64,000 nucleotides of DNA from Betaproteobacteria bacterium (lineage in GTDB: Bacteria; Pseudomonadota; Gammaproteobacteria; Burkholderiales; Casimicrobiaceae), in the NCBI GenBank assembly GCA_016861105.1, contig BOKS01000002.1:1-64000 (forward strand). Direction: 5' to 3'. Within the stretch, counting starts at the first letter, position 1. Each line of letters begins with the position of its first letter. Of the stretch, positions 10,436-20,115 are shown piece by piece. The translations under genes were made by a program, and so were the position numbers. Below the pieces are notes generated by a model that did no database searches, was not told the origin of the DNA, and saw only the letters and a list, made by a program, of their open reading frames with translations.

Positions 10436-11800
10436 TCAGTGCGGCTTCTCCATCCCGATCAGGTGCAGCGAATCGTGCTGCGCCTGGTTGTAGCGGTGGC
10501 GCAGGAGCACGAGCGCCATCGACGCGCTGACGAAGAGCCCGAACACCAGGATCACGACCTTGATCGACAGGTCGGCGCGGATCATCAGCGCGTAGCCGAA
10601 GAGCATCGCGAGGATCGACAGGTTCTCGTTGAAGTTCTGCACCGCGATCGAGTGGCCCGCGCCCATCAGCACGTGGCCGCGGTGCTGCAGCAGCGCGTTC
10701 ATCGGCACGACGAAGAAACCGGCGAGCGCGCCCACGATCATCAGGATCGCGCAGGCGATCAGCACGTAGTAGGGCACGGCGATCGTGCGCGCGCCGAGCG
10801 CGAGGTCGAACGCGCCCTGCGGCCCGATGCTGCGCTCGTACATCGCGAGCACCATCACGATCAGGCCCATCGCGATGCCGACGGGCAGGATCGACACGCT
10901 CTGGCGCAGCGTCACCTTCGTCGCGGCGATCACGGCGCCGAAGGCGATGCCGACCGCCACGACCGCCTGCAGGATCGCCGCCTGCGAGAGGTTCATGCCC
11001 AGCGACACCTCCGCCCACTTCAGCACGATGAACTGCAGCGTCGCCCCCGCGCCCCAGAACAGCGTCGTCGTCGCGAGCGAGATCTGGCCGAGCCTGTCGC
11101 GCCACAGCAGCGCCACGCAGTGCGAGAACTCGCGGATCAGGAACGCGGGGTTGCGGCTCGCGATCCGGTGGTCGACGCCGGTGTCCGGGATCCACAGGTT
11201 GAACATCGCGGCGACGCCGTAGAAGAAGGCGATCACGATGATCGCGGCCTCGGCGGGCGAGTCCACGAAGGTGTCGACGCCCGGGACGTCGAGGCCGAGC
11301 AGCTGCGAGGAGACGGTCTGCGAGACCAGCGCGCCGCCGAGCACCGTGCCGAGGATGATCGAGCCGACGGTGGTACCCTCGATCCAGCCGTTCGCGGCCA
11401 CGAGCTGCTGCGGCGGCAGCAGCTCGGTCAGGATGCCGTACTTCGCGGGCGAGTACGCGGCCGCGCCGAACCCGACCACCGCGTAGGCGGCGAGCACGAC
11501 CAGGTACTCCGGCAGCCCCGGCGGCACGAGGAACTGGTGCAGCAGCATCAGCAGGCACCCACCCACCTTGATCGTGTTGGTCACGAACATCACCCTGCCC
11601 TTCGGCCGGCTGTCCGCGAACGCGCCGACCCAGGCGGCGAGCACGACGTACGACACCACGAAGAAGAACTTCAGCATCGGCACCATCCACGCGGGGCCGG
11701 CGAGCTGCGCGAGGAGCGCGATCGCGGCGACCAGCAGCGCGTTGTCGGCGAGCGAGCTGAAGAACTGCGCCGCCATGATGGTGTAGAAGCCGGGTTTCAT
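10436..11800 (-). CDS. lplT: Lysophospholipid transporter LplT-like MFS protein
   Basis: MKPGFYTIMAAQFFSSLADNALLVAAIALLAQL...YSPAKYGILTELLPPQQLVAANGWIEGTTVGSIILGTVLGG. Confidence 0.9.
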   Translation of the reverse strand: MKPGFYTIMAAQFFSSLADNALLVAAIALLAQLAGPAWMVPMLKFFFVVSYVVLAAWVGAFADSRPKGRVMFVTNTIKVGGCLLMLLHQFLVPPGLPEYLVVLAAYAVVGFGAAAYSPAKYGILTELLPPQQLVAANGWIEGTTVGSIILGTVLGGALVSQTVSSQLLGLDVPGVDTFVDSPAEAAIIVIAFFYGVAAMFNLWIPDTGVDHRIASRNPAFLIREFSHCVALLWRDRLGQISLATTTLFWGAGATLQFIVLKWAEVSLGMNLSQAAILQAVVAVGIAFGAVIAATKVTLRQSVSILPVGIAMGLIVMVLAMYERSIGPQGAFDLALGARTIAVPYYVLIACAILMIVGALAGFFVVPMNALLQHRGHVLMGAGHSIAVQNFNENLSILAMLFGYALMIRADLSIKVVILVFGLFVSASMALVLLRHRYNQAQHDSLHLIGMEKPH

Positions 11801-11991
11801 CTCGATCCGGGTCGTGGCACCGGCAGGCGGGGCGGCGAGGCGGCGCAGCGGGCGCGGGCCGCCTTTTGATATGATCGCGAGGCTTTGGGAAGCCGGCGCT
11901 TTATACCACGAACGCGCCGCCCCGCCCCGCCCCGGACGGGAAGGCCCCGCCGGTGTCGTCCTGGCCGGCGCGGCCGGCCCGATCCTCCGCC

Positions 11992-13086
11992 ATGGCCCGA
12001 CCGCTCGTCGCGCAGATCAACCTCGCCGCGCTCGCGGCCAACCTCGGGCGGGCGCGCGAGAAGGCGCCCGGTGCGCAGGTGCTCGCCGTCGTCAAGGCCA
12101 ACGCCTACGGCCACGGCCTCGCGCGCGTGCTGCCGGCGCTCGAGCGCGCCGACGGCCTCGCGCTCGTCGAGCTCGAGGCCGCCCTGGCGCTGCGCGACGC
12201 GCACTACTCGCGCCGCATCCTGCTGCTCGAGGGATTCTTCGACGAGCGCGAGCTGCTCGACATCGCCCGCGCGCGGCTCGCCGTGGTCGTGCACGACGAG
12301 GCGCAGGTGGCGATGCTGGAGCGCGCCGTGCTGCCGCGTCCGCTCGAGGTGTTCGTCAAGGTCAACACGGGCATGAACAGGCTGGGGCTGGCGCCGCGCG
12401 ACGTGGCGCGCGCCTGCGAGCGGCTCGGCGGCTCGCCGTCGGTGGCGGCGCTGCGGCTGATGACGCACTTCGCGCGGGCCGACGAGGACGACGGCCTCGC
12501 GGAGCCGCTGGCCGTCTTCGACGACGCCTGCCGCAACCTCCCGTATCCGCGCTCGCTCGCGAACTCGGCGGGCGTGTTCCGCTACGCGGAGGTCGGCGGC
12601 GACATCGTGCGGCCGGGCATCATGCTCTACGGCGCCACGCCGTTCGCCTACGACACCGCCGAGATGCTCGGCCTGCGTCCGGTGATGACGCTGCACAGCG
12701 AGATCATCGCGGTCCAGCGGCTCGAGGCCGACCAGACGGTCGGCTACGGCGGCGCGTTCACCGCGTCGCGCCCGACGCGCGTCGGGGTGATCGCCTGCGG
12801 CTACGCCGACGGCTACCCGCGCCACGCGCCGAACGGCACGCCGGTGCTCGTCTGCGGGCGGCGCACGCGCCTCGTCGGCCGCGTGTCGATGGACATGATC
12901 ACCTGCGACCTCGGCGACGTGCCCGAGGCGCGCGTGGGCAGCCCCGTCGTGCTGTGGGGCGAGGGGCTGCCCGTCGACGACGTCGCGGCGGCCGCGTCGA
13001 CCGTCGGCTACGAGCTGCTGTGCGCGCTCGCGCCGCGCGTGCGCGTGGTGACGACGCGCGTGGGCCGCATCGACCTGCCGCTGTGA
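11992..13086 (+). CDS. alr: Alanine racemase
   Basis: [15 protein letters not shown]-lysine motif, [37 protein letters not shown]. Upstream ATG at 11953 also possible. Confidence 0.93.
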   Translation: MARPLVAQINLAALAANLGRAREKAPGAQVLAVVKANAYGHGLARVLPALERADGLALVELEAALALRDAHYSRRILLLEGFFDERELLDIARARLAVVVHDEAQVAMLERAVLPRPLEVFVKVNTGMNRLGLAPRDVARACERLGGSPSVAALRLMTHFARADEDDGLAEPLAVFDDACRNLPYPRSLANSAGVFRYAEVGGDIVRPGIMLYGATPFAYDTAEMLGLRPVMTLHSEIIAVQRLEADQTVGYGGAFTASRPTRVGVIACGYADGYPRHAPNGTPVLVCGRRTRLVGRVSMDMITCDLGDVPEARVGSPVVLWGEGLPVDDVAAAASTVGYELLCALAPRVRVVTTRVGRIDLPL

Positions 13087-13120
13087 ACCTCCAACGCACC
13101 CCCGCGATCCCGGACTCCCC

Positions 13121-14128
13121 ATGCTCGATGGCATGCTGATCGTCGTCACCGGCGCCGCCGGATTCGTCGGCGCGAACCTCGTGCGCGCGCTGAACGCCCG
13201 CGGCCACACGCGCATCCTCGCCGTGGACAATCTCGCGCGCGCCGACAAGGTGGCCAACCTCGCCGATCTCGACGTCGAGGGCTTCGTCGACAAGGACGAG
13301 TTCCTCCCGCGCCTCGCCGAGGGCGAGTTCGAGGACGAGCTCGGCGCGGTGTTCCACCAGGGGGCGTGCTCGGACACGATGGAGACCGACGGCCGCTACA
13401 TGATGCGCAACAACTACCGCTACTCGGTGGCGCTGCTCGACTACTGCCAGGACAACGACGTCCCGCTGATCTACGCGTCGTCGGCGTCGGTGTACGGCGG
13501 CGGCAGCGAGTTCCGCGAGGCGCGCGAGTGCGAGGCGCCGCTCAACGTCTACGGCTACTCGAAGTTCCTGTTCGACCAGGCGGTGCGGCGCACGCTTCCG
13601 GAGCGCACGGCGCCGGTGGTCGGCTTCCGCTACTTCAACGTCTACGGGCCGCGCGAGCAGCACAAGGGGCGCATGGCGTCGGTGGCGTTCCACTTCTTCC
13701 ACCAGTACCGTCGCGAGGGCCGCGTGCGGCTGTTCGAGGGCTCGGGCGGCTACGCGGCAGGCGAGCAGCGCCGCGACTTCGTGCACGTCGACGACGTCGT
13801 CGCGGCGAACCTGTGGTTCCTCGAGCACCCCGAGCGCTCGGGCGTGTTCAATCTCGGCACCGGCCGCGCCTCGACCTACAACGCGATGGCGGCCGCCGTG
13901 GTGAACGCGGTGGACGCGCGCGCGGGACGGCCGCGGCGCACGGTGCGCGAGCTCGTCGACGCGGGCGTCGTCGAGTACATCCCGTTCCCGCCGGCGCTCG
14001 TCGGCAAGTACCAGAACCACACGCAGGCGGACCTCGCGAACCTGCGCGCCGCGGGCTACGGCGCGCCGTTCCTCGACGTCGACGCGGGCGTCGAGCGCTA
14101 CGTCGAAAGTCTGATGGCCGCGCCCTGA
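13121..14128 (+). CDS. hldD: ADP-L-glycero-D-manno-heptose-6-epimerase
   Basis: [43 protein letters not shown]...[18 protein letters not shown]...; alternative start ATG 13133. Confidence 0.94.
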   Translation: MLDGMLIVVTGAAGFVGANLVRALNARGHTRILAVDNLARADKVANLADLDVEGFVDKDEFLPRLAEGEFEDELGAVFHQGACSDTMETDGRYMMRNNYRYSVALLDYCQDNDVPLIYASSASVYGGGSEFREARECEAPLNVYGYSKFLFDQAVRRTLPERTAPVVGFRYFNVYGPREQHKGRMASVAFHFFHQYRREGRVRLFEGSGGYAAGEQRRDFVHVDDVVAANLWFLEHPERSGVFNLGTGRASTYNAMAAAVVNAVDARAGRPRRTVRELVDAGVVEYIPFPPALVGKYQNHTQADLANLRAAGYGAPFLDVDAGVERYVESLMAAP

Positions 14129-14192
14129 GGTCCCGTCCTATCGTCCTTCGTGCCGGCGCGCTCCGCCGCCGGGCCCCCTACGGAGGACGTCG

Positions 14193-14558
14193 ATGAGAAA
14201 CCTGCTGCTCGCGCTCGCCGCGCTCGTGTTCGCGCACGTCGCCGGCGCTGCCGTCAACCTCAACACCGCCACGAAGGACGAACTCGTCGCGCTGCCGGGC
14301 ATCGGCCCGGCGAAGGCGCAGGCCATCGTCGACTACCGCAACCAGCACGGACCGTTCCGCGCGGTCGACGACGTGCGCAAGGTCAAGGGCATCGGCGAGA
14401 AGCTCTTCCTGCAGATCCGCCCCGAGCTGACGATCGGCGGCGGCGCGTCCCCGCGCGCCACCGCGGTCGCCGGCCGGCCCGAGGCGAAGGGGGAGGCGAA
14501 GCCGGCCGCCCGCGCGGCCGACGGCGGTATCGCGCGCGACGACAAGCCGCGGAAGTGA
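14193..14558 (+). CDS. ComEA-family helix-hairpin-helix protein with signal peptide
   Basis: AVNLNTATKDELVALPGIGPAKAQAIVDYRNQHGPFRAVDDVRKVKGIGEKLFLQIRPELT. Confidence 0.9.
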   Translation: MRNLLLALAALVFAHVAGAAVNLNTATKDELVALPGIGPAKAQAIVDYRNQHGPFRAVDDVRKVKGIGEKLFLQIRPELTIGGGASPRATAVAGRPEAKGEAKPAARAADGGIARDDKPRK

Positions 14559-14623
14559 CGCGCGGCGCGGGGCGATGCGGTCGGGGGCTACAATGCCGAT
14601 TCGTCCGACGACCGCCTCGCCCC

Positions 14624-15508
14624 ATGCTTCCGACGCTCGCCGACACCGTCGGCAACACCCCGCTCGTGCGGCTGCAGCGGCTGCCCGGCACGACGAGCAA
14701 CGTCGTGCTCGGCAAGATGGAGGGCAACAATCCGGCCGGCTCGGTGAAGGACAGGCCGGCGCTGTCGATGATCGTCGAGGCCGAGAAGCGCGGCGAGATC
14801 CGGCCCGGCGACACGCTCGTCGAGCCCACGTCCGGCAACACCGGCATCGCCCTCGCGATGGTCGCCGCGATGCGCGGGTACCGCATGGTGCTCGTCATGC
14901 CCGACAACCTGTCCGTCGAGCGGCGCCAGGCGATGACGGCGTACGGCGCCGAGCTCGTGCTCACGCCGAAGGCGGGCGGCATGGAAGGCGCGCGCGACCT
15001 CGCCGAGCGCATGGTGGCCGAGGGCAGGGGACGGATGCTCGACCAGTTCTCCAACCCCGACAATCCGCTCGCGCACTACCGCGGCACCGGCCCGGAGCTG
15101 TGGGCGCAGACGGGCGGGCGCATCACGCACTTCGTCTCCGCCATGGGCACCACCGGCACCATCATGGGCGTGTCGCGTTTCCTCAAGGAACGCAATCCGG
15201 CGGTCGTCGTGATCGGTGCGCAGCCGGCGGAGGGGGCGTCGATCCCCGGCATCCGCAAGTGGCCGGACGCCTACCTGCCGAGGATCTACGAGCCCGGTCG
15301 CGTCGACCGCATCGAGCCGGTGACGCAGGAGGAGGCCGAGGCGACGACGCGGCGCCTCGCCGCCGAGGAGGGCGTCTTCTGCGGCATCTCGGCGGGCGGC
15401 GCCTGCGCGGTGGCGTTGCGCATCGCGCGCGAGGTCGAGAACGCGACGATCGTGTTCGTCGTCTGCGACCGCGGCGACCGCTACCTGTCGCTCGGCGTGT
15501 TTCCGTGA
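14624..15508 (+). CDS. cysM: Cysteine synthase B
   Basis: NTPLVRLQRLPG, EGNNPAGSVKDRPALSMI, PTSGNTGIALAMVAAMRGYRM; ends DRYLSLGVFP. Confidence 0.92.
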   Translation: MLPTLADTVGNTPLVRLQRLPGTTSNVVLGKMEGNNPAGSVKDRPALSMIVEAEKRGEIRPGDTLVEPTSGNTGIALAMVAAMRGYRMVLVMPDNLSVERRQAMTAYGAELVLTPKAGGMEGARDLAERMVAEGRGRMLDQFSNPDNPLAHYRGTGPELWAQTGGRITHFVSAMGTTGTIMGVSRFLKERNPAVVVIGAQPAEGASIPGIRKWPDAYLPRIYEPGRVDRIEPVTQEEAEATTRRLAAEEGVFCGISAGGACAVALRIAREVENATIVFVVCDRGDRYLSLGVFP

Positions 15509-15539
15509 ACGCCGAAGCCGCGCGCGCGAAGGGGGGCCC

Positions 15540-16373
15540 GTGACGGCGATCCTCGTGTTCGACATCGAGACGGTGCCCGATCTCGCGGCCGTGCGCCGCA
15601 CCTGCGAGGTCCCCGCCGACCTTTGCGACGCCGACGTCGCGGCGTGGTTCGCGCAGTCGCGGCGCGTCGCCACGGGCAGCGACTTCGCGCCCCTCTACCT
15701 GCAGAAGGTCGTCGCCATCGGGTGTGCCGTGCGCGACGGCCCGCGGTTCAGGATCGGGTCGCTGGGCGAGGTGGGCGACGACGAGCCCGACCTCCTGCGT
15801 CGCTTCTTCGAGCTCGTCGACCGCTTCACGCCGCAGCTCGTGTCCTGGAACGGCAGCGGCTTCGACCTTCCCGTGCTGCACCACCGGGCGCTGATCCACG
15901 GCGTGCCCGCCGCGCGCTACTGGGAGTGGGGCGACGACGACCGGGACTTCCGCTACAACAACTACCTGTCGCGCTACCACACCCGGCACCTCGACGTGAT
16001 GGACGTGCTGGCCGCGTACCAGCCGCGCGCGAACGCCCCGCTGGACGCGATGGCGCGCCTCTGCGGATTTCCGGGCAAGCTCGGGATGGATGGCAGCGAG
16101 GTCGCGGCGGCCGTCGCGGCCGGGCGCCTCGCCGAGGTGCGCGCCTACTGCGAGACCGACGTCCTCAACACCTACCTGCTCTACCAGCGCTTCCGGCTGA
16201 TGCGCGGCGAGGTCGACGCGGCGGCGTACGCCGCGGAGATCTCGTTCATCCGCGAGCGGATCGCCGCGAGCGACGCGCCGCACTGGCGCGCCTACCTCGC
16301 CGCGTGGGACGGTGCCGCGACGCGGGGCGAGCCGCGTCCGGCGACCGGCGCGCCGCGCGCGGCCGCCGGCTGA
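15540..16373 (+). CDS. Predicted 3'-5' exonuclease, PolB-like family
   Basis: ILVFDIETVPDLAAVRR; LVSWNGSGFDLPVLHHRALIHGV; YCETDVLNTYLLYQRFRLMRGE (DEDD exonuclease pattern). GTG start. Confidence 0.88.
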   Translation: MTAILVFDIETVPDLAAVRRTCEVPADLCDADVAAWFAQSRRVATGSDFAPLYLQKVVAIGCAVRDGPRFRIGSLGEVGDDEPDLLRRFFELVDRFTPQLVSWNGSGFDLPVLHHRALIHGVPAARYWEWGDDDRDFRYNNYLSRYHTRHLDVMDVLAAYQPRANAPLDAMARLCGFPGKLGMDGSEVAAAVAAGRLAEVRAYCETDVLNTYLLYQRFRLMRGEVDAAAYAAEISFIRERIAASDAPHWRAYLAAWDGAATRGEPRPATGAPRAAAG

Positions 16374-16515
16374 GACGCCCCGCCGGCGACCAGCGCACGT
16401 CGGCGTCGGCGACGCTGGCGATCGCGGGTCCGCGTGCGATGCGGCCGCTCGCGACGGCGGCCGTGCCCGCGGTGCGCCGGACATCGTGGCCGCGTCATCG
16501 ACGCGGCCACGGTGT

Positions 16516-17361
16516 CTAGGCGGGCAGCGCGATCGTCCCGCGGCCGATCTCGACGACGCGACCGCCGACGCGGATCGACCCGTCGGCGTCGACGGCGAGC
16601 GCGAGGCGGCAGGGCCGGCCGACCGCCTCGCCCTGGTCGATCGTGAGGCGCTGCGGCAGCGGCGCCTGCGTCGCGATCAGCCAGCCGCCCAGGTTCGCGC
16701 ACGCCGAGCCGGTGCCGGGGTCCTCGACCACGGCGCCGTGCTTGAGGAAGAAGAAGCGCGCGAGCACGCGGTCCGCGTGCCGGGCGAACACGTACGCCAT
16801 CGCGCGCGCGCCGTTGCTCGCGTACGCCTGCATCGCCTCGGCGCGCGGCGCCGCGCGCCGCACGGCGTCGGCGCCCGCGACCGGAACGACCAGCTGCTCG
16901 CTGCCGGTGTCGACCCACAGCGGCGCATCGCCGATGTCGCCCGGCGCGAGCCCGAGCGCGGCCGCGAGGTCGGCATTCGAGGCGGCGGGCACGCGGTGCC
17001 GGGGCGCGTTCGCCCGCAGCGTCCACACGTCGCCGTCGGCCTCGACCGGGATCACGCCGGCCTTCATCGCCAGCGTCACGCCGTCGCCGCCGCCGCACAG
17101 CGCGCGCACGACGTGCGCCGTGCCGAGCGTCGGATGGCCGGCGAACGGCATCTCGAAGGTCGGCGTGAAGATGCGCACCGCCGCGGTCGCCTGGTCGGAC
17201 GGGAGCACGAACGTCGTCTCCGACAGGTTGAACTGCAGTGCGAGCGCCTGCATGGTGTCGCCGTCCAGCGAGCGGGCGTCCTCGAACACGCACAGCGGAT
17301 TGCCGCCCAGCGGCGACTCGGCGAACACGTTGACGAGGCGGAAGCGCAGTTCGGTGATCAT
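16516..17361 (-). CDS. PhzF family phenazine biosynthesis-like isomerase
   Basis: RLVNVFAESPLGGNPLCVFEDA...RIFTPTFEMPFAGHPTLGTAHVV...VEDPGTGSACANLGGWL. Confidence 0.93.
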   Translation of the reverse strand: MITELRFRLVNVFAESPLGGNPLCVFEDARSLDGDTMQALALQFNLSETTFVLPSDQATAAVRIFTPTFEMPFAGHPTLGTAHVVRALCGGGDGVTLAMKAGVIPVEADGDVWTLRANAPRHRVPAASNADLAAALGLAPGDIGDAPLWVDTGSEQLVVPVAGADAVRRAAPRAEAMQAYASNGARAMAYVFARHADRVLARFFFLKHGAVVEDPGTGSACANLGGWLIATQAPLPQRLTIDQGEAVGRPCRLALAVDADGSIRVGGRVVEIGRGTIALPA

Positions 17362-18470
17362 CGGGACGCCTCCACGGCGTGGATCAGCTCGCGGGCCGCG
17401 CTGCGGAACGCTTCGCCGTCGACGCCCGACGGGGCCACCACCGTCGCGCGGCCGATCGCGGGGAAGTTCGCCTCGATCGACCGCGTGTACGTCGGGTCGT
17501 AGTGGCGGTCGAGCAGTTCGCCGACGAGCGTGTCGAAGTCGCCGGCCGCGGCGAGCGCGTTCCAGCGCGCGACCGGCTCGCGGCCCAGCAGCGGGACGAG
17601 CGGGGCCAGCCGTTGCGCGAGCAGCGCGGGGTCGGCGAGGAAGTGCCGGTACTCCTCCTGCAGCAGGGCGATGCGGTGCGCGCGGCCGAGCTCGACGCGG
17701 GCGCACGGCGAGGCGCGCATCCGCTCGAGCAGCGTGCCGGGCACCTGCAGGCGCCCGATGCGCTTGCTCTCGGATTCGACGTACACCGGTCGCGCGGCGT
17801 CGACACGCTGCAGCGCGTCGGCGATCAGGGTCTCGAAGTGCTTCTGCGACGGCTGCGGCTGCCCGGGCAGGTCGCCCAGCAGCGAGCCGCGATGCCGTGC
17901 CATGCCCTCGAGGTCGAGCACTTGCGCCCCCTCCGCGCGCAGCGCATCGAGGAGGCGGCTCTTGCCCGACCCCGTCAGCCCGCAGACGACGCAAAACGGG
18001 AGCCCCGCCGGCAGCCGCTGCAGCGCGTCGATCACGTGGCGGCGATATGCGCGATAGCCGCCGTCGAGCTGCACGGCGCGCCAGCCGACCTCGCGGAGGA
18101 CGTGCGCCAGCGAGCGGCTGCGCTGTCCGCCGCGCCAGCAGTAGACCAGCGGCGCCCAGTCGCGGGGGCGGTGGGCGAAGCGCTCGACGATGCCCGCGAT
18201 GTTGCGCGCGATCAGCGCGGCGCCGCGCTTCTTCGCCTCGAACGGCGACGCCTGCGCGTGCAGCGTGCCGACCTCCGCGCGCTCCTCGTTCGACAGCACG
18301 GGGCAGTTGATCGCGCCCGGCAGGTGATCGTCGGCGAACTCGGCGGGCGTACGCACGTCGAGCCGCTCGGGCCACGCGTCGATCGCGTCCGGCGCGACGC
18401 GGCGCGGCTCGTGGCCGTCGCGCTGCGCCGGCCGGCGCACGGCAGCGGCCTCGTGCGCGATGGCGGTCAC
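17358..18470 (-). CDS. mnmH: tRNA 2-selenouridine/geranyl-2-thiouridine synthase MnmH (SelU/YbbB)
   Basis: Rhodanese with VYCWRGGQRSRSLAHVL, then P-loop CGLTGSGKSRLLDAL; GTG start overlaps the tesA stop. Confidence 0.92.
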   Translation of the reverse strand: MTAIAHEAAAVRRPAQRDGHEPRRVAPDAIDAWPERLDVRTPAEFADDHLPGAINCPVLSNEERAEVGTLHAQASPFEAKKRGAALIARNIAGIVERFAHRPRDWAPLVYCWRGGQRSRSLAHVLREVGWRAVQLDGGYRAYRRHVIDALQRLPAGLPFCVVCGLTGSGKSRLLDALRAEGAQVLDLEGMARHRGSLLGDLPGQPQPSQKHFETLIADALQRVDAARPVYVESESKRIGRLQVPGTLLERMRASPCARVELGRAHRIALLQEEYRHFLADPALLAQRLAPLVPLLGREPVARWNALAAAGDFDTLVGELLDRHYDPTYTRSIEANFPAIGRATVVAPSGVDGEAFRSAARELIHAVEASR

Positions 18471-19090
18471 TTGCGCAGCAGCGGGCGCAGCGCGGGCCAG
18501 ACGGTGTCCACCATCCGCGGCTGCGCCTGCGCGGTCGGGTGGATGCGGTCCGGCTGGAACATCGCCATGTCCTCGCCGAAGCCGTCGAAGAGATAGGGTA
18601 CCAGCGCCGCCTTGCGGGCCTGCGCCACGTCCGCGAACATCGCGTCGAACTCCCGGACGTAGGCGGGGCCGTAGTTCGGCGGCAGCTTCATGCCGACGAC
18701 CAGCGCCTTCGCGCCCGCGGCCTGCGCGTCGCGCACCATCGCGTCGAGGTTGGCGCGCGTCGCCGCCAGCGGCTGGCCGCGCAGCGCGTCGTTGCCGCCC
18801 AGTTCGATGACGACGACCGCGGGTCGATGCGCCTTCAGCAGCGCGGGCAGGCGCGCGCGCCCGCCGGCCGTCGTGTCGCCGCTGATCGAGGCGTTGACGA
18901 TCCGATGCGGCAGCTTGTGCTCGCGCAGCCGCGCCTCCAGCAGCGACACCCAGACTTCGCCCGGGGCGAGCCCGTAGCCCGCCGAGATGGAGTCGCCGAC
19001 GACGAGGACGACGGGCGCGGCCGTCGCGGCACGCGCGAGGGCGGGCAGCAGCAGGAGCGTGGCGAGGACGAGACGGCGCTGCGCGTGCAT
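18467..19090 (-). CDS. tesA: Arylesterase / lysophospholipase TesA-like (SGNH hydrolase)
   Basis: VVLVVGDSISAGYGLAPGEVWVSLLEARL...VVIELGGNDALRGQP...DRIHPTAQAQ; signal peptide. Confidence 0.9.
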   Translation of the reverse strand: MHAQRRLVLATLLLLPALARAATAAPVVLVVGDSISAGYGLAPGEVWVSLLEARLREHKLPHRIVNASISGDTTAGGRARLPALLKAHRPAVVVIELGGNDALRGQPLAATRANLDAMVRDAQAAGAKALVVGMKLPPNYGPAYVREFDAMFADVAQARKAALVPYLFDGFGEDMAMFQPDRIHPTAQAQPRMVDTVWPALRPLLRK

Positions 19091-19375
19091 GGGGCGTCGG
19101 CCGGAGGCGATCCGGCGCCATTGTAAGAGGTGGACTGGAGGGACCCGCCGCGGCCCGCGCGGTTCCCGTCGCGTCCCGGGGGCGATGCCTGGGGCCGCGG
19201 GACGCGCGTCGCCGGGCGGGGCGGGCGGCGCCCTCGGCGTATACTCGGCGCCGCGCTTCGCGCGCCGCCGCGAGCGCTGTCCAACCGTCCGGGCCGCGGC
19301 GCTTGAAACGTCCGGCGCGCCGCCGCATCTCACCAGGACGGCCGCCCCGCTCCGCGCCGCGCCCCGAATCCCGCC

Positions 19376-20107
19376 ATGTCGTCCCCGATCCTTCGCGCCG
19401 AGGCGCTCTCGAAGACCGTGCAGAGCGGCGACGACCCGCTCACGATCCTCGACGGCGTGACGTTCGAGGTCGCTGCAGGCGACACGGTCGCGATCGTCGG
19501 TGCATCGGGATCCGGCAAGACGACGCTTCTCGGCCTGCTCGCCGGGCTGGACCGTCCGACCGCGGGCGACGTCTGGCTCGACGGCCACGCGCTCTCCGGC
19601 GAGGACGAGGACGAGCGTGCGGCGCTGCGGCAGCGGCTGCTGGGCTTCGTCTTCCAGTCGTTCCAGCTGCTGCCGGCGCTGACCGCGCTGGAGAACGTCA
19701 TGCTCCCGCTGGAGCTCGCCGGCGCCGACGACGCGGCGCAGCGGGCGCGGACCTGGCTCGACCGCGTCGGGCTCGCGCGGCGCGTGCGCCACTACCCGCG
19801 CCAGCTGTCCGGCGGCGAGCAGCAGCGCGTGGCGATCGCGCGCGCGTTCGCCGGCGACCCGAAGCTCCTGATGGCCGACGAGCCGACCGGCAACCTGGAC
19901 AACGCGACGGGCGCCGAGGTCGCCGACCTCATGTTCCGCCTCAATCGCGAGCACGGCACGACGCTGCTGCTCGTCACGCACGACCTCGCGCTCGCCCGCC
20001 GCTGCGGGCGTCGACTGTCGCTCGCCGGCGGCCGGCTTGTCGGCGACGAGCGCGCATCGCGCGAGGGCGGCGGCGTGCGCGACACGCCGGTCGCGCGGCC
20101 CGCCTGA
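19376..20107 (+). CDS. ABC transporter ATP-binding protein (LolD/YbbA-like)
   Basis: Walker A GASGSGKTTLL, signature QLSGGEQQRVAIARAFAG, Walker B LLMADEPTGNLD. Confidence 0.92.
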   Translation: MSSPILRAEALSKTVQSGDDPLTILDGVTFEVAAGDTVAIVGASGSGKTTLLGLLAGLDRPTAGDVWLDGHALSGEDEDERAALRQRLLGFVFQSFQLLPALTALENVMLPLELAGADDAAQRARTWLDRVGLARRVRHYPRQLSGGEQQRVAIARAFAGDPKLLMADEPTGNLDNATGAEVADLMFRLNREHGTTLLLVTHDLALARRCGRRLSLAGGRLVGDERASREGGGVRDTPVARPA

Positions 20108-20115
20108 CGCACGCG

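Noticed and set aside
8520-11690. 1056-aa minus ORF and similar long antisense ORFs (e.g. 19792-22662, 7109-9112)
   Set aside because: Low-complexity composition, overlap with well-supported genes on another frame.
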